Part shown: piece by piece, positions 30,750 through 40,864 of the stretch
How the letters are laid out: each line of letters begins with the position of its first letter
How positions within the stretch are numbered: position 1 is the stretch's first letter
Source: Jaenimonas drosophilae
Lineage: Eukaryota; Euglenozoa; Kinetoplastea; Trypanosomatida; Trypanosomatidae
Length of the DNA: 64,000 nt
NCBI GenBank assembly: GCA_030849065.1
Contig: JASAON010001592.1
Location: forward strand, 1 to 64,000
Direction of reading: 5' to 3'
Translations under genes and position numbers: made by a program
The notes under the pieces: generated by a model
Told to the model about the DNA's origin: nothing
Seen by the model: the letters and a program-made list of their open reading frames with translations, nothing else
Databases searched by the model: none

Positions 30750-30790
<41 letters not shown>

Positions 30791-31526
30791 AACAACAACA
30801 CAACGTAGCTCAGATGATGTTGGTGCATCGCTCGCCGTATTTGGTTTTAGCCCCACCACACGCCAACATGATGCACCATCACTGGAGGATCTCCTCCATT
30901 CCCCCAACATCAACGCCACCCTCGCACGTGGGCCTCCACACGCCGATTTTGGCACACGTTGGGCGGAACGTGTGGCAACATTGCAAGAATCTGGTCATGA
31001 ACCTCGCATGGACGCGCATGAGCTCGCGACGTCGGGTTGGCTGAGCCACGATGAAGGTGCGCGCGCTCGACGTGGCCCAGCCTTCGCACACGCCACCGAC
31101 TTTGATGATGTACTCCGCCACAGTTTTGCTGATGTGTATGGTGGTGCGCTGCCCGTTGATGGCCATGTGATTCGTCGAGGAAAACACAAAAAATCTGTGC
31201 GCGATCCGCGCTTCTACGATACATCGAGCGATGCACGCAACGGCCTACCTTTTGTGCCACCGGATGGCGAGACGCTTCCTGAGATGCTCAATGGCCTACA
31301 ACACGCACATGTTCGTCTCTTTGACGTATCCATGAGCACACAACGAGGAGGTGGTGCGGCTGGTGAAGATGCGGAAGATGATGGTGTTGTGGTGTTGGGG
31401 CGTGCCATCGCGATGCGCTACTCCACGGCACGTGAGTCGGCGTGCAAGGCATTTCTTGGAGGTGTGTTCCACGACCTCGCCAAACTTGCCGGAGGTACAT
31501 CATCATCACCATCATCATCATCATGA
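29829..31526 (+). CDS. RNase III-fold protein, probably mitoribosomal (mL44-like), catalytically degenerate
   Basis: A 565-residue protein with a basic N-terminal targeting peptide (MLPTLVRRSATSPGRSY). A segment near residues 60-80 (HQLTSFGDVLVDAYLSKHI) matches the RNase III signature E-R-L-E-F-L-G-D-x-V-L, but with Thr in place of the second Glu. A C-terminal ACKAFLGGVFHD matches the E-A-x-x-G-A-x-x-x-D block, with Lys where the catalytic Glu should be. A non-catalytic RNase III fold fits mitoribosomal protein mL44/mL57; RNA-editing proteins with RNase III folds are the alternative. Residues about 300-326 are a Thr run coded by ACT/ACA repeats. Mitochondrial location is inferred. Confidence 0.65.
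30728..30802 (+). repeat. ACT/ACA microsatellite encoding a poly-Thr run
   Basis: A run of ACT codons with one interruption (GCA), ending in ACA codons, gives about 24 threonines inside the RNase III-fold protein. It is the only ACT-type run in the window. Confidence 0.85.
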
Positions 31527-31785
31527 TGATGTTGTTGTTGATGGTTTGTGTGTGTACGTGCATCTTCATCATCTTGGCACATCTCACTACTCCCGGTACT
31601 AATATCCATCATCACATAAACAACCATATTCAATCAGATTCGCTACCACTGTATGTGATACAACATGCATGCATAATGCTGGCACACACACACACATACA
31701 CACACACACCTTCGCATCCATCTTCTTCATTTTTCTCTCCACGTATACATGTGCGTCAGACTAGTGATGATCCCCAACGTGCCAC

Positions 31786-32914
31786 ATGTTGTGGTGCAAG
31801 CAAACGATGGAGGAGCGCTTTGATGCAGCTCATTGCCGCATCTTTGCAACACAAGCACAACTCCTCTATTTCATTGATAGCCACAACAACAACAACAACA
31901 ACAACAACAACATATTCCTCCCCTTTGCCATTGAGCTGCCTTCTGAAGCTGATGTGGTGGAGAAGTTGTCGCGGCATACGTCCAGTGCCAGTGGGGCTAC
32001 CACATCCATCTTCACACAACCAACATGCGCCACGTCACACGAATCATCATCATGTGCGGAGAAGAAAGTTGGCGTGAAGCGTGAGCGTCCACGACGTCAA
32101 GACTACTCACTCTTGTATGGGGAGGTACCTCTCTCTACGCAACAACGCATGTTTTTGGCCGCCACGTTGGAAGGTTTGCGATGCATCGTGGATGTGGTGG
32201 AGCCAACACAACTGCATGTGTACGAGATCATCCGGGAAGATGCACGTTGCCATCTCTATCTGGACGTTGAACGTGGCGCGCTGGCCGACTTTTCCGCCTT
32301 GCACGAGGAGATGGAAGTGAATGATGATGATGATGATGATGATGATGATGTGGTTGCGGACTCCACATCAACCTGTTTGCGCATTCACTTCACTGACCAC
32401 AATAATCGCCGTTGGTCCTACGCAGCCACTCCACGTGAGTACCAGGATGCTGTGCGTGAGCTCCGCAACATCACCTGCACATCCTCAGCACCGCCACGCA
32501 TGTGCTGGCTAGACTGCCCCGTGGCAGCCAACAACACACGCACCACCAATGTACTGCTGGAGGAGCTCCTCCACTACTGCAGAGAGGCCTACCCCATGTT
32601 GTTGGCCCCAACTACATCATCAGCACACACAACCAAGAATGAGGAGGAGGAGGAGGAGCTTCCAGAAATTATTGTGCTACGTTCGCGACCCATCAACAAG
32701 AACAACAACAACAACAACGTCATGAGTGATTCTCTCATCAAGTTCAGCCAGCACTACATCATCAAGTTCCGTCATCACTGTTTCGCCAACAACCGCGAGG
32801 TGGGCCACTTTGTGCGCGGCTTCGTGGATTTTCTGGATTCACGTGTGGCACAATCAGCGGAGCTCCACGCCAGCCTCTTCTTTCATGATGCACCAAGTCT
32901 TGCCAACTTTTCTA

Positions 32915-32955
<41 letters not shown>

Positions 32956-33597
32956 CCTCCGTGGTTGGTACGTAGGTCTATCATTGATCTTGGGGTGTAC
33001 TCACGCAATCGCAGCATGCGTTGCGCGGGATGCAGCAAGCTTGGCAAGAAGGAGGTGCTGCAGATGGAGCAACACCTCATCAACGGCACCAACATATACA
33101 ACAACAACAACAACAATGATGATGATGATGATGATGCTTGTGGTGTTGCCATTGCCTCACTCATCTCTCTGGATAGAGGTTTGATGCAGCTCACGCCTCT
33201 TCCCTTGATGGCGCCAACATCTTCCGCAGCCACCCTTGTGCCGCGCCCCCTCACATCATCCCATCTTGTGTGCCACACATCACCATCCGCATCATCATCA
33301 TCGCCACTTCTTGAAGCTCCCGACGTGGATCGCATACTTCGGCGGTTGGAAGTGGTTTATCGTGACCGTTGTGGTGTGGCGTGTGTGCTCGCTGACCCCA
33401 AAATCATGGACGGCACGCATCTTTTGCTGCTCCAGGTGCATGGCACACGCTATTGCCAACGCATTCATCGAGAACATCGCAGCAATCGCATCTTTTTTGT
33501 GGTGGATATGCAACACCTCACGTGGCGGCAAAAGTGCTTCGATCCAGAGTGCAAGGGCTACGGCAGTACGCCAGAACCCATCTTTGATGATGCCTAA
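31786..33597 (+). CDS. PrimPol-like primase-polymerase
   Basis: A 603-residue protein of the archaeo-eukaryotic primase superfamily, closest to PrimPol/CCDC111. Motif I is LYLDVERG (Asp and Glu near residues 161 and 163), motif II is KFSQHYII (S-x-H near 323), and motif III is IIDLGVYSRNRSMR (Asp near 401). A C-terminal zinc finger is intact: RYCQRIHREH, then WRQKCFDPEC near 581-589. The protein ends about 12 residues later, so the RPA-binding tail of animal PrimPol is absent. PrimPols re-prime or bypass damaged DNA; kinetoplastids have two, PPL1 and PPL2. I cannot tell which this is. Asn, Ser and Asp runs are inserted between the motifs. Met8 (31807) is an alternative start. Confidence 0.88.
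32917..32956 (+). repeat. (TCA)n microsatellite encoding a Ser run in PrimPol-like gene
   Basis: About 13 TCA codons lie between catalytic motifs II and III of the PrimPol-like protein, ending just before the motif III strand. Confidence 0.85.
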
Positions 33598-33691
33598 GCG
33601 CCACCAGCACACAATCACAATCACAATCATCATAATCGTGTAGGAACACGTATATATATGTTGCGCATTCATCATCATCATCATCATCATA

Positions 33692-33726
33692 TCCTTTTTG
33701 TTGTTGTTGTTCTTTGTTTGCCACAG
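33692..33726 (+). promoter_or_regulatory. Predicted spliced-leader acceptor
   Basis: A T-rich tract with GTT units ends in CCACAG at 33721-33726. No ATG lies between it and the start at 33862. Confidence 0.6.
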
Positions 33727-33861
33727 CGAGAGGTTTTCATACATTCTTGATCATCTGGAGCTATACCTCCTCCTCTGATCAAGCACACATAACACGCGAA
33801 AACCACAACCTACAAACACGTACGTACACACACACACACACACACACACAGCACCTCTCTG

Positions 33862-34215
33862 ATGACCTCTGTGATTGCCAAGTCGGGTGAGCGCATGACG
33901 ATTGCCGTGCATGCATCCACGCCTTTTGGGTTCTCCCCTGGCCAAATTCTGCACTTCAGCAAGAGTCTTCGTAACGGCAAGGTGGCACTCATTCGTGGCA
34001 TGTGTGATGGTTTGTTGTGGTTTTCTGTGTTCCCGAACGTGGAGGCGGCGTGTGGGCGTGAGGCCCTCGACGCTCCCGTGGATTCGGCGAGCTGCCGTGT
34101 GAAGGAGGAGTTTATTCGTCAGTATGGGTGGGTCGTGGATGATCAGCGCAACACGCACATTGTTTTTGATGCGGAGGATGAAGATGCAACAACAACAACA
34201 GCACCCTCTGCGTAG
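33862..34215 (+). CDS. Small unknown protein
   Basis: A 117-residue protein I do not recognise. It is compact and well composed: STPFGFSPGQILHF, then GKVALIRGMCDGLLWFSVF, and RQYGWVVDDQ near the end. It alternates beta-like strands with glycine turns, which suggests one small beta-rich domain. Only the last 18 residues are low complexity (Asp/Glu, Thr). No targeting signal or membrane segment is visible. A good acceptor precedes it with no intervening ATG, so the start is secure. Confidence 0.75.
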   Translation: MTSVIAKSGERMTIAVHASTPFGFSPGQILHFSKSLRNGKVALIRGMCDGLLWFSVFPNVEAACGREALDAPVDSASCRVKEEFIRQYGWVVDDQRNTHIVFDAEDEDATTTTAPSA

Positions 34216-34571
34216 TAATGAGGATCCTTGTTGTGTTGTGTGCTTCATCACCCAGAAGCACAAGTGTGCCCGTATCGAGCTCTCAATCTGTGTCTGTGTG
34301 GAGATCTTCTCCACGTGTGTTCATCACACAGATCCATCATCATCATCAACCCTGCAACACCTCACTCTGCGTGTTGTTGGCATTCTTCTTCATTCGCTGT
34401 TTTGTTGTTGTTCTTCTTCCTTTGTGTAGCTTGGCCCGATTCCAATTCCAAGTTGTGTGTTGGGCTCTCTTTTTTTTTCTTATAGCGTAGTAGTTCTTCG
34501 CACTCGAAGCTAGCCAACTCCACAACACACATCATCATCATCATCATCATCATCACCTCACTCCGTCCAAG
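34216..34571. other. Intergenic spacer and 5' UTR of LysM gene
   Basis: Spacer of 356 bp with two T-rich tracts, each ending in an AG (34429-34430 and 34484-34485), and a TCA run just before the next ATG. No gene seen. Confidence 0.65.
34466..34485 (+). promoter_or_regulatory. Predicted spliced-leader acceptor for LysM gene
   Basis: A pyrimidine tract with T9 (34470-34478) ends in TTATAG at 34480-34485. The next ATG is 34572. Confidence 0.65.
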
Positions 34572-37115
34572 ATGATGCGCCGCTCCACCGTGGCGCGCTA
34601 CTACTGGTCGCGCTACCGCATGCCATCGCAGATGCCCAAATTTGATGGCCCCGCCCCTGTTGCCGCGCCACAAAACATGAATAGCACCAAAACAAATGAG
34701 TTCATCGATCCCATCGATGATAAGTTTCCCATCAGCATCCGTGGCAGCCTCGTGCGCCCCGACGTACCAGAGGATCAGTACGTGGATAGTTGGTACGTAT
34801 GTACCTCCATGACGCACCACCTCGGTGATTATCGGCCCTGGACATCGAGTGCGCCACAAGATGCCTATCGCTTCCGGCCACACAATGAGTTTGATGCCAA
34901 GGGCCGTGAGTACGTACAACACATGCGTACGTTTAGCCGTTACAACGCCGCTCATACGCCACGTGGAAGTGGGAACCAACACTTTCCATTTCGTGAAGCC
35001 TTCCTGACAAAGATGGCGGTGCCCAACAACGCCACACCACCACCAACTCTGCACACGCTGCTCGATCGTGCCGTGGCGGAGAAGCATCATCATCAACGCA
35101 TCCTCAGCCCCTTGGCCGAGCAACGTGATGTAGGGCGTTTAGAGGCACCTCTGCCCTGTGCGGGCAACATTGAGGTCAGCAACTCACACTTCCCCTTTCG
35201 CTGGAAGACGGAGGATTGGTACGAGTATGAGATCTCCAAGGCACGCAACGCGCGCTTCATCTTCAACAACACCAACGCCACAGACGTGAAGGGGTCGGAG
35301 GCAACGTACCGCTTGGTGCTCGAAGGTTTTTGGGATCATCACGTGGCGAAGCTCGCCGAGGATGTGTGTATGTTTGTGAAGGAGGTTGGCAAGTCTGTTA
35401 CGCAGGAAAAGTTGCGGAGTGTGCGTCAGCAGCTCACCGCCCTCGATGGGGGTGGTGCCGTGGATCCTGAGTTGGTGGCGCTGATGAACGCCGCGCACAA
35501 GGGCCCGTTTGGTTCTGCCGATCGCTACACCGACGAAGAAGCGGCCAACTTTCTCCGCGCTGACCTTCAACGCCTGGAGGAGCAGTGTGTTGGGCTCATC
35601 AATCGGTGCAATGTACCTATCCCATCCGCCACAAATCTCTACGATGCGCAGGTGTCATGGCCCTATGTGGAGCGTTTGCAACCGTGGGTGCGTCTCGCGG
35701 AGTACTGGACGAGCTCCTCCGACACCTCCTTCACAGATTTGGAGATGTCATCGGCGCATTATGAGTTTCGCAAGTACTTCCGTGTGGTGATGATCAAGAT
35801 GCCCTTCCGAAGTACCGAGTTTGAGCAACGCCTCTACGCCATTCGCCACTGGCTGCATCGGCAGACGAGCTGCGAGCTTCACACCACGGCACGCCACAAC
35901 CTTGTGCATGATGGGGAGGCCTTCCCCACGGAACATGATGCATCGGTGCCCACGACGCATGAGCATCATCGCCTCTTTTCATTTGCGTTGGATTGGCAAT
36001 CCGGCCCAGTTGGCTATCTCCAAACGGAGGTTGTGCGCGGCGATGCGGATGAGAGCTGGTCAAGCATCGCCACACGTCTTGGATGTAGTGAGGAGAGCTT
36101 GCGTGCCGCCAATGATGGGGTGGAGGAGCTCGTGGCGGGTACCTCACTCATCATCCCACACGGCGCACGACGAAGACGTACAGCCATCAGCCCCAACACG
36201 CAGGTGCTGCCACTGCAACCAGCAACAACCAATGATGCGCAAAATGGCGCTACTCCGCAACGTATTCGTACGTGGGAAGAGGCGGCGGAGCTTCTTCAGT
36301 GCAGCGTGGAGGAGCTTCAGCAGGCCAATGGCGCGGCGGCGTTGAGCTACGTTGCGCCAACCGCGGATGGAAAGGGCGATGATGGCGGCTTCGATGCCTC
36401 CATCACGGAGTTGGTGGTGCCACACACGGCGCAGATGAACGCCACCGACGTACAATTTGCCACGACGGAGCCCGTCTACGCCGGTGATAGCCTCGAGCGC
36501 ATCAGCGAGCGTTTGCAGTGCAGCGTCGCGGAGCTCCAACAGGCCAACCCGAACCTCGGTGAGCTCTCCGCCGTTGGTGCCGTCAACGTGCCAGCGACGT
36601 CACGTGCGCCACGACGTTTGGTGAATCCGCAACTCCGCCCGCAGGCCGCCACCGATGCGCTCTTCGCCCGCACCATGGGCGAGCGTACAGCGCATGGCTT
36701 AACGGAGCTCCCGCACCTCCCCGACAACGCCGCGAGCTACCCACATGAGTACCACACCGCCACCTCGCGCTTCCCCGTTACCCCACAGTTGGCATCCTCC
36801 TCGACGAACAACAACAACAACAACAACAACAACGCAGCACAGGATAGCTGGCTGAGCTACACCGCCCACTTCCTTGATCGTGAACTCTCCGCCAGTGAGG
36901 AGCCCACGCCGCACTACAACGTAAATCATTTGTGGCCGGTGCAACAGATTCCTGGCAAGGTTGATCAGACCCCCTTCGTGGAGGACCAAACGTGGTTGTT
37001 GCATCCTATCCCGGTGCAGCAGATGGAGCAACACCATCCGGAGAAGGATTTGCAGGATCTTCCCTTCGTCAACCACGAACAGTTTCCGCGCTCACTCGAG
37101 TGGTCGGCGCCATAA
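34572..37115 (+). CDS. LysM-repeat protein, probably mitochondrial
   Basis: An 847-residue protein with a basic, Arg/Tyr-rich N-terminus (MMRRSTVARYYWSRYR) typical of mitochondrial import. Residues 30-470 are of unknown type, with several Trp/Tyr-rich motifs (FPFRWKTEDWYEYE) of the kind seen in mitochondrial complex or mitoribosome subunits. Three LysM-type units follow at about 478-528 (SWSSIATRLGCSEESLRAAN), 565-590 (WEEAAELLQCSVEELQQAN) and 631-665 (DSLERISERLQCSVAELQQAN). LysM normally binds N-acetylglucosamine chains, but in eukaryotic organelles it serves as a structural module. An Asn run lies near 747-754. I do not recognise the orthologue. Confidence 0.8.
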   Translation: MMRRSTVARYYWSRYRMPSQMPKFDGPAPVAAPQNMNSTKTNEFIDPIDDKFPISIRGSLVRPDVPEDQYVDSWYVCTSMTHHLGDYRPWTSSAPQDAYRFRPHNEFDAKGREYVQHMRTFSRYNAAHTPRGSGNQHFPFREAFLTKMAVPNNATPPPTLHTLLDRAVAEKHHHQRILSPLAEQRDVGRLEAPLPCAGNIEVSNSHFPFRWKTEDWYEYEISKARNARFIFNNTNATDVKGSEATYRLVLEGFWDHHVAKLAEDVCMFVKEVGKSVTQEKLRSVRQQLTALDGGGAVDPELVALMNAAHKGPFGSADRYTDEEAANFLRADLQRLEEQCVGLINRCNVPIPSATNLYDAQVSWPYVERLQPWVRLAEYWTSSSDTSFTDLEMSSAHYEFRKYFRVVMIKMPFRSTEFEQRLYAIRHWLHRQTSCELHTTARHNLVHDGEAFPTEHDASVPTTHEHHRLFSFALDWQSGPVGYLQTEVVRGDADESWSSIATRLGCSEESLRAANDGVEELVAGTSLIIPHGARRRRTAISPNTQVLPLQPATTNDAQNGATPQRIRTWEEAAELLQCSVEELQQANGAAALSYVAPTADGKGDDGGFDASITELVVPHTAQMNATDVQFATTEPVYAGDSLERISERLQCSVAELQQANPNLGELSAVGAVNVPATSRAPRRLVNPQLRPQAATDALFARTMGERTAHGLTELPHLPDNAASYPHEYHTATSRFPVTPQLASSSTNNNNNNNNNAAQDSWLSYTAHFLDRELSASEEPTPHYNVNHLWPVQQIPGKVDQTPFVEDQTWLLHPIPVQQMEQHHPEKDLQDLPFVNHEQFPRSLEWSAP

Positions 37116-37639
37116 CACACAAGAACGAGAAGGGCCAGCACACCTTCATGCATGCATGTGTGGCTTGATGAGTGTTGTGTTGTCCTGTGCATTCTCTTCT
37201 TCTTCTTCTTTTTGTTTTCTTTGGTGGTGGCGGAGATGTTGGCCTGGTGCGGAGTGTGAGTGTGCTCGACGTGAGAGGTTGTTGTTGTTGTGTGTGTGCG
37301 TGCGTGTATGAATACGCCAACACAGGTGGTGCGTCTTGTGGTACTCCTCAGCCATGGCATGCATCCTGACGATGATAAGTACTAAGTACCAACAACACGT
37401 GTTGTGCTTCACCCCCCTCTCTCTCTCTCCACCTACTTCATCCTCCTCTGTGGGGTTGAAGAGTGGGTGATGGAGGGCTACTGCAGTGTTTGTATAGCTC
37501 AGCACATGCATGTGTCTGCGTACGCACCTCTACGTACCTCTTCTTCTTGTTGTTCTTCTTGTTCTTCGTTGTTGTTTCATGGTTGCTCTCCACACACACA
37601 CACACAGAAGTACAACCACTCGTTTACGCACACACATTC
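37116..37639. other. Intergenic spacer and 5' UTR of LSm7 gene
   Basis: Spacer of 524 bp with TTC/T runs (37194-37222), a GT run, CT-rich stretches (37410-37435, 37535-37575) and a CA run ending at the acceptor AG 37607. No gene seen. Confidence 0.65.
37539..37607 (+). promoter_or_regulatory. Predicted spliced-leader acceptor for LSm7
   Basis: A TTC/TTG-rich pyrimidine tract followed by a CA run ends with the first clear AG at 37606-37607, 32 bases before the ATG at 37640. Confidence 0.55.
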
Positions 37640-37918
37640 ATGTCAGCCGAAGCGGCACACATTCTCCGCAAGAAGGAGGGCATCCTCTCGCTGGAAAAGC
37701 TGCTTGACCGCAAGGTGATTGTGCGTCAGCCGCACCGCACCTTGGAGGGCATCCTCAAGGGCTACGACAACAACATCAATCTCGTTCTGGCCGAGGCGGA
37801 GCTGGTGGAGCCACACCGCCCCGCACGTTCAATTGGCGCGTGCATCATTCGCGGTGGACGCGTCTCCATCACCCTATCCGGGGATATGGTGGAGCTCAAG
37901 CAGAATCCATTTGCGTGA
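37640..37918 (+). CDS. LSM7: LSm7, Sm-like protein
   Basis: A 92-residue protein with both Sm motifs. Sm1 is [30 protein letters not shown], with the conserved G-x-L-x-G-(Y/F)-D-x-x-x-N-L core. Sm2 is [15 protein letters not shown], with the I-R-G core. The start [14 protein letters not shown] and the final NPF match LSm7. LSm2-8 rings bind the U-tail of U6 snRNA in the nucleus. An in-frame upstream frame starting at 37463 is excluded by the acceptor at 37607. Assignment to LSm7 over other LSm paralogues rests on the N- and C-terminal features. Confidence 0.82.
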   Translation: MSAEAAHILRKKEGILSLEKLLDRKVIVRQPHRTLEGILKGYDNNINLVLAEAELVEPHRPARSIGACIIRGGRVSITLSGDMVELKQNPFA

Positions 37919-38167
37919 GATCATGTCCTGTGTGTGTACGTGTTTGCATTGGCACACGTGCTCAACGAATAAGTTATGATGATTGTGTTCGTGTGTTCTA
38001 GTGATGTGACAATGACATCATCATCATCATCATCATCATCACTATCTCTTCTTCTTTTTTTCTTCGTTCTGTGTTGTTGTTGCTTCGTGCCGTGATTAAG
38101 TCGTACATATTTTGCGCCATCCTCATCCACAAGACAACACACACACACACACATCCTCCTCTCCCCC

Positions 38168-40864
38168 ATGACTACCGATCAGCCACACTCTGTGCGGCTC
38201 AACAATGCCATGGTGCCGAAGAGCTACAACCTCTTCGTGCACGTCAACCTCGCTGAGTGGAGCTACTCCGCCGAGGAGGTGATTGTGTTGGAGAAGAACG
38301 CACGCTACACGGGTGCTCCCACGACGGATATCCGCCTCCACGCCGCCGCCACGATGGAGATCGATGCCATTGACGGCGCCGAGCTCATCAGCCGCGACCC
38401 TTCCTCGCAAACGATTCAGCTCCGCCTCCCATCATCCTCTCTCGAGGAGGCCACCATTTCTCTTCGCTTCCGCCACACGATGCAGGAGGAGCTCCGCGGC
38501 TTCTACCGTGTGCGGTACAACTACGGCGGGAAGCAGCACCGCATGGCGAGCACACACTTTGAGCCCACCTCCGCGCGCCTCTTCTTCATTTGCCAGGATG
38601 AGCCCGCGGCACGTGCCGACTTCACCTTTGCGGCGGCACTTCCCTCGAGCGAGGAGCACTACACCGTCGTGAGCAACGGCCGTTTGCTGAGCAAAGAGCA
38701 GGTTGGGAATGAGGTGGTACACCGTTTTGATATGATTCCCAAGGTGCCACCCTATCTCACCGCCTGTGTTGTTGGTGAGCTCGAGCGCATCAGCACCACC
38801 GCCAACCACGTTGCCATCAGCCTCTACACAACGCCAGGTAAGTCGGTGCGCGGCCAATTTGCGCTGAAAATTACGGCCTTCGCCCTCACCACCTTTGAGG
38901 CCTTCTTCCGTCGCGCCTTTCCGCTGCCAAAGCTGGATGTTGTTGCGGTGCCCGACTTCCCCATTGGCGGGATGGAGAACTGGGGCTGCATCAATTGCAT
39001 CGAGTCCATCCTGGTGGAGGAGGGGACGTCCAGCCTCAGCGCCGTGAAGCGTGCCTCGGACTTGTTGTGTCATGAAGTATCTCACAACTGGTTTGGCAAT
39101 TTGGTTGGCATCGATTGGTGGGAAGGTTTGTGGCTGAAGGAAGGTTTTGCGTCGTGGTGTGGCTACTTCGCCTCAAGCTTGTACGAGGCGAGCTGGAAGA
39201 GCATGACGGATGCGAGTATGCGTGTTGCTGGGGCCAAGATCACGGACATGTACCAACACAGCCATCCGGTGGAGGTGCCCATTCATGATCCGGGAGACAT
39301 CACGCAAATCTTTGATAGCATCAGCTACGAAAAGGGCATGGGCATCGTGCTCATGCTCCAGTCGTACCTCGGGCCGGAGAAATGGAGCGATGCGGTGGCA
39401 CACTACATTGATTTATTTGCGTACCAGGGCACACGCACGGAGCAGTTGTGGGCCGCACTGGAGGAGTCTGCCAAGGAGCCCATTGCGGAGGCCATGAATA
39501 GCTTCACAACGCAGCTCGGGTACCCGCTTGTCAGCGTTGCACGTGTGGCGGAGAGCGGTGGTGCCGCCACGAACAACAAGAACAACAACAACAACAACAA
39601 CGGCACAAGCAAGCGACTTCGTCTTACGCAACAGCGCTGCAAGTTGGCCAGCACCACCACGACGGAGAAGAGTGTGTGGTGCATTCCGGTCTCGGTGGAA
39701 GGCCTTCTCGGGGATGCCGCGCGCGCCACCATCATGGTGCGTGGCACCGAGGCGATGGAGCTGGAGCTGCCCGAATCCATGTGCCAGCTGGACTGGCTCA
39801 CCGCCAATCCAAGCCGCACCGGCTTCTATCACGTTCGCTACGATGATGGCCTCTTCACCAGTTGGGTACATAACTTTGGCAAGCTGAGCTCCGCCAACCG
39901 CGCCGCCATCATTGCCGATGTTGCGGCGTGCATTCGCATGGGCTTCGACGACGCACCGCGACTCTTCGCCCTCGCCAAGTGTGTGCGCGCGCAGGCCGCC
40001 GACGAGGATGTGGAGGTGCTGCGTGAGCTCTTCTCCGCCATGGGCGAGCTGGCCAGCTCCATCGAGGATAAGTCGGTGGCGAAGGAGATGTTGCGGCGTG
40101 AGCTCGGCTTCATCCTGAATCTGGCGGAACAAAAGGTGGGCAAGACGCCCATCAACAACGTGGAAATGATGCGGCAGACCTTCGCCCTCAACTCCGCCCT
40201 CGACCTCATCGTGAAGGTTCTGACCCCAGAAGAGGCCCGTGAGCACGCACTCTATCACTGGGCGATTGCGGAATCATTGGCCTTCCTCCATGCCGCCAAC
40301 CAAGCCTCCCCGACAACAAAGCCCACCGCCACCTACAACACCGCCACCCTCGCCGCGACCTTGACCGTTTACATGCGTCTCTGCCCGGAGAGCACCACCT
40401 CCGCCAAGAATGAGGCGCTGATGCAGCGCTTCGCTGGGGTGGATGGGGATGATGAGCTCTGCCGCGCCCTGCTCCACGCCATGTGCATGAGCCCTGACAC
40501 CGACTTCGCCCTCACGATCCTCTCTCACTGCATCCATAATACGAGCGTGCGCAGCCACTTTGGTACGACCATCTTCGCCGCCTTGGCGCACAACTCCAGC
40601 TTTCAGGAGGCGGCGGTGTGGAGCTACTTCACCAACAACTTCGCCCGCGTGGATAAGCAGTGGGGTGGTGGGCAGTTCCGCATCCAGATGATCGTTTCCC
40701 TCGTGGGCGAGACCCTCTCCGGCGATGCCGCCGCTGACGCCTTCGCCAACTTCTTCGCCACACATCCGCTGCCCAACGCAAAGCTCGCGATTGGCCGCGC
40801 AGAGGAGGAGATTCGTCTTCGCGCATGGCTAAACCGCAAGTGGAGCCCAGTGTTGTCAAGCTAA
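38168..40864 (+). CDS. M1-family aminopeptidase (puromycin-sensitive type)
   Basis: An 898-residue zinc aminopeptidase. GGMENWG near residue 267 is the substrate-binding exopeptidase motif, and HEVSHNWFGNLV...WLKEGF gives the zinc ligands His302, His306 and Glu325 with catalytic Glu303. The full four-domain length matches puromycin-sensitive aminopeptidases, which trim peptides in the cytosol. The N-terminus lacks a signal peptide. A short Asn run (near 475-481) interrupts the linker between the catalytic and C-terminal domains, at a tolerant site. The C-terminal ERAP1-like helical domain is complete. The ATG follows a CA-rich leader. This gene has higher GC and fewer microsatellites than those at the left edge. 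Confidence 0.93.
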   Translation: MTTDQPHSVRLNNAMVPKSYNLFVHVNLAEWSYSAEEVIVLEKNARYTGAPTTDIRLHAAATMEIDAIDGAELISRDPSSQTIQLRLPSSSLEEATISLRFRHTMQEELRGFYRVRYNYGGKQHRMASTHFEPTSARLFFICQDEPAARADFTFAAALPSSEEHYTVVSNGRLLSKEQVGNEVVHRFDMIPKVPPYLTACVVGELERISTTANHVAISLYTTPGKSVRGQFALKITAFALTTFEAFFRRAFPLPKLDVVAVPDFPIGGMENWGCINCIESILVEEGTSSLSAVKRASDLLCHEVSHNWFGNLVGIDWWEGLWLKEGFASWCGYFASSLYEASWKSMTDASMRVAGAKITDMYQHSHPVEVPIHDPGDITQIFDSISYEKGMGIVLMLQSYLGPEKWSDAVAHYIDLFAYQGTRTEQLWAALEESAKEPIAEAMNSFTTQLGYPLVSVARVAESGGAATNNKNNNNNNNGTSKRLRLTQQRCKLASTTTTEKSVWCIPVSVEGLLGDAARATIMVRGTEAMELELPESMCQLDWLTANPSRTGFYHVRYDDGLFTSWVHNFGKLSSANRAAIIADVAACIRMGFDDAPRLFALAKCVRAQAADEDVEVLRELFSAMGELASSIEDKSVAKEMLRRELGFILNLAEQKVGKTPINNVEMMRQTFALNSALDLIVKVLTPEEAREHALYHWAIAESLAFLHAANQASPTTKPTATYNTATLAATLTVYMRLCPESTTSAKNEALMQRFAGVDGDDELCRALLHAMCMSPDTDFALTILSHCIHNTSVRSHFGTTIFAALAHNSSFQEAAVWSYFTNNFARVDKQWGGGQFRIQMIVSLVGETLSGDAAADAFANFFATHPLPNAKLAIGRAEEEIRLRAWLNRKWSPVLSS

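Noticed and set aside
39413..40258. 281-codon minus-strand frame opposite the aminopeptidase
   Set aside because: Antisense of a strong M1 aminopeptidase gene; GC-rich third positions keep the reverse frame open.
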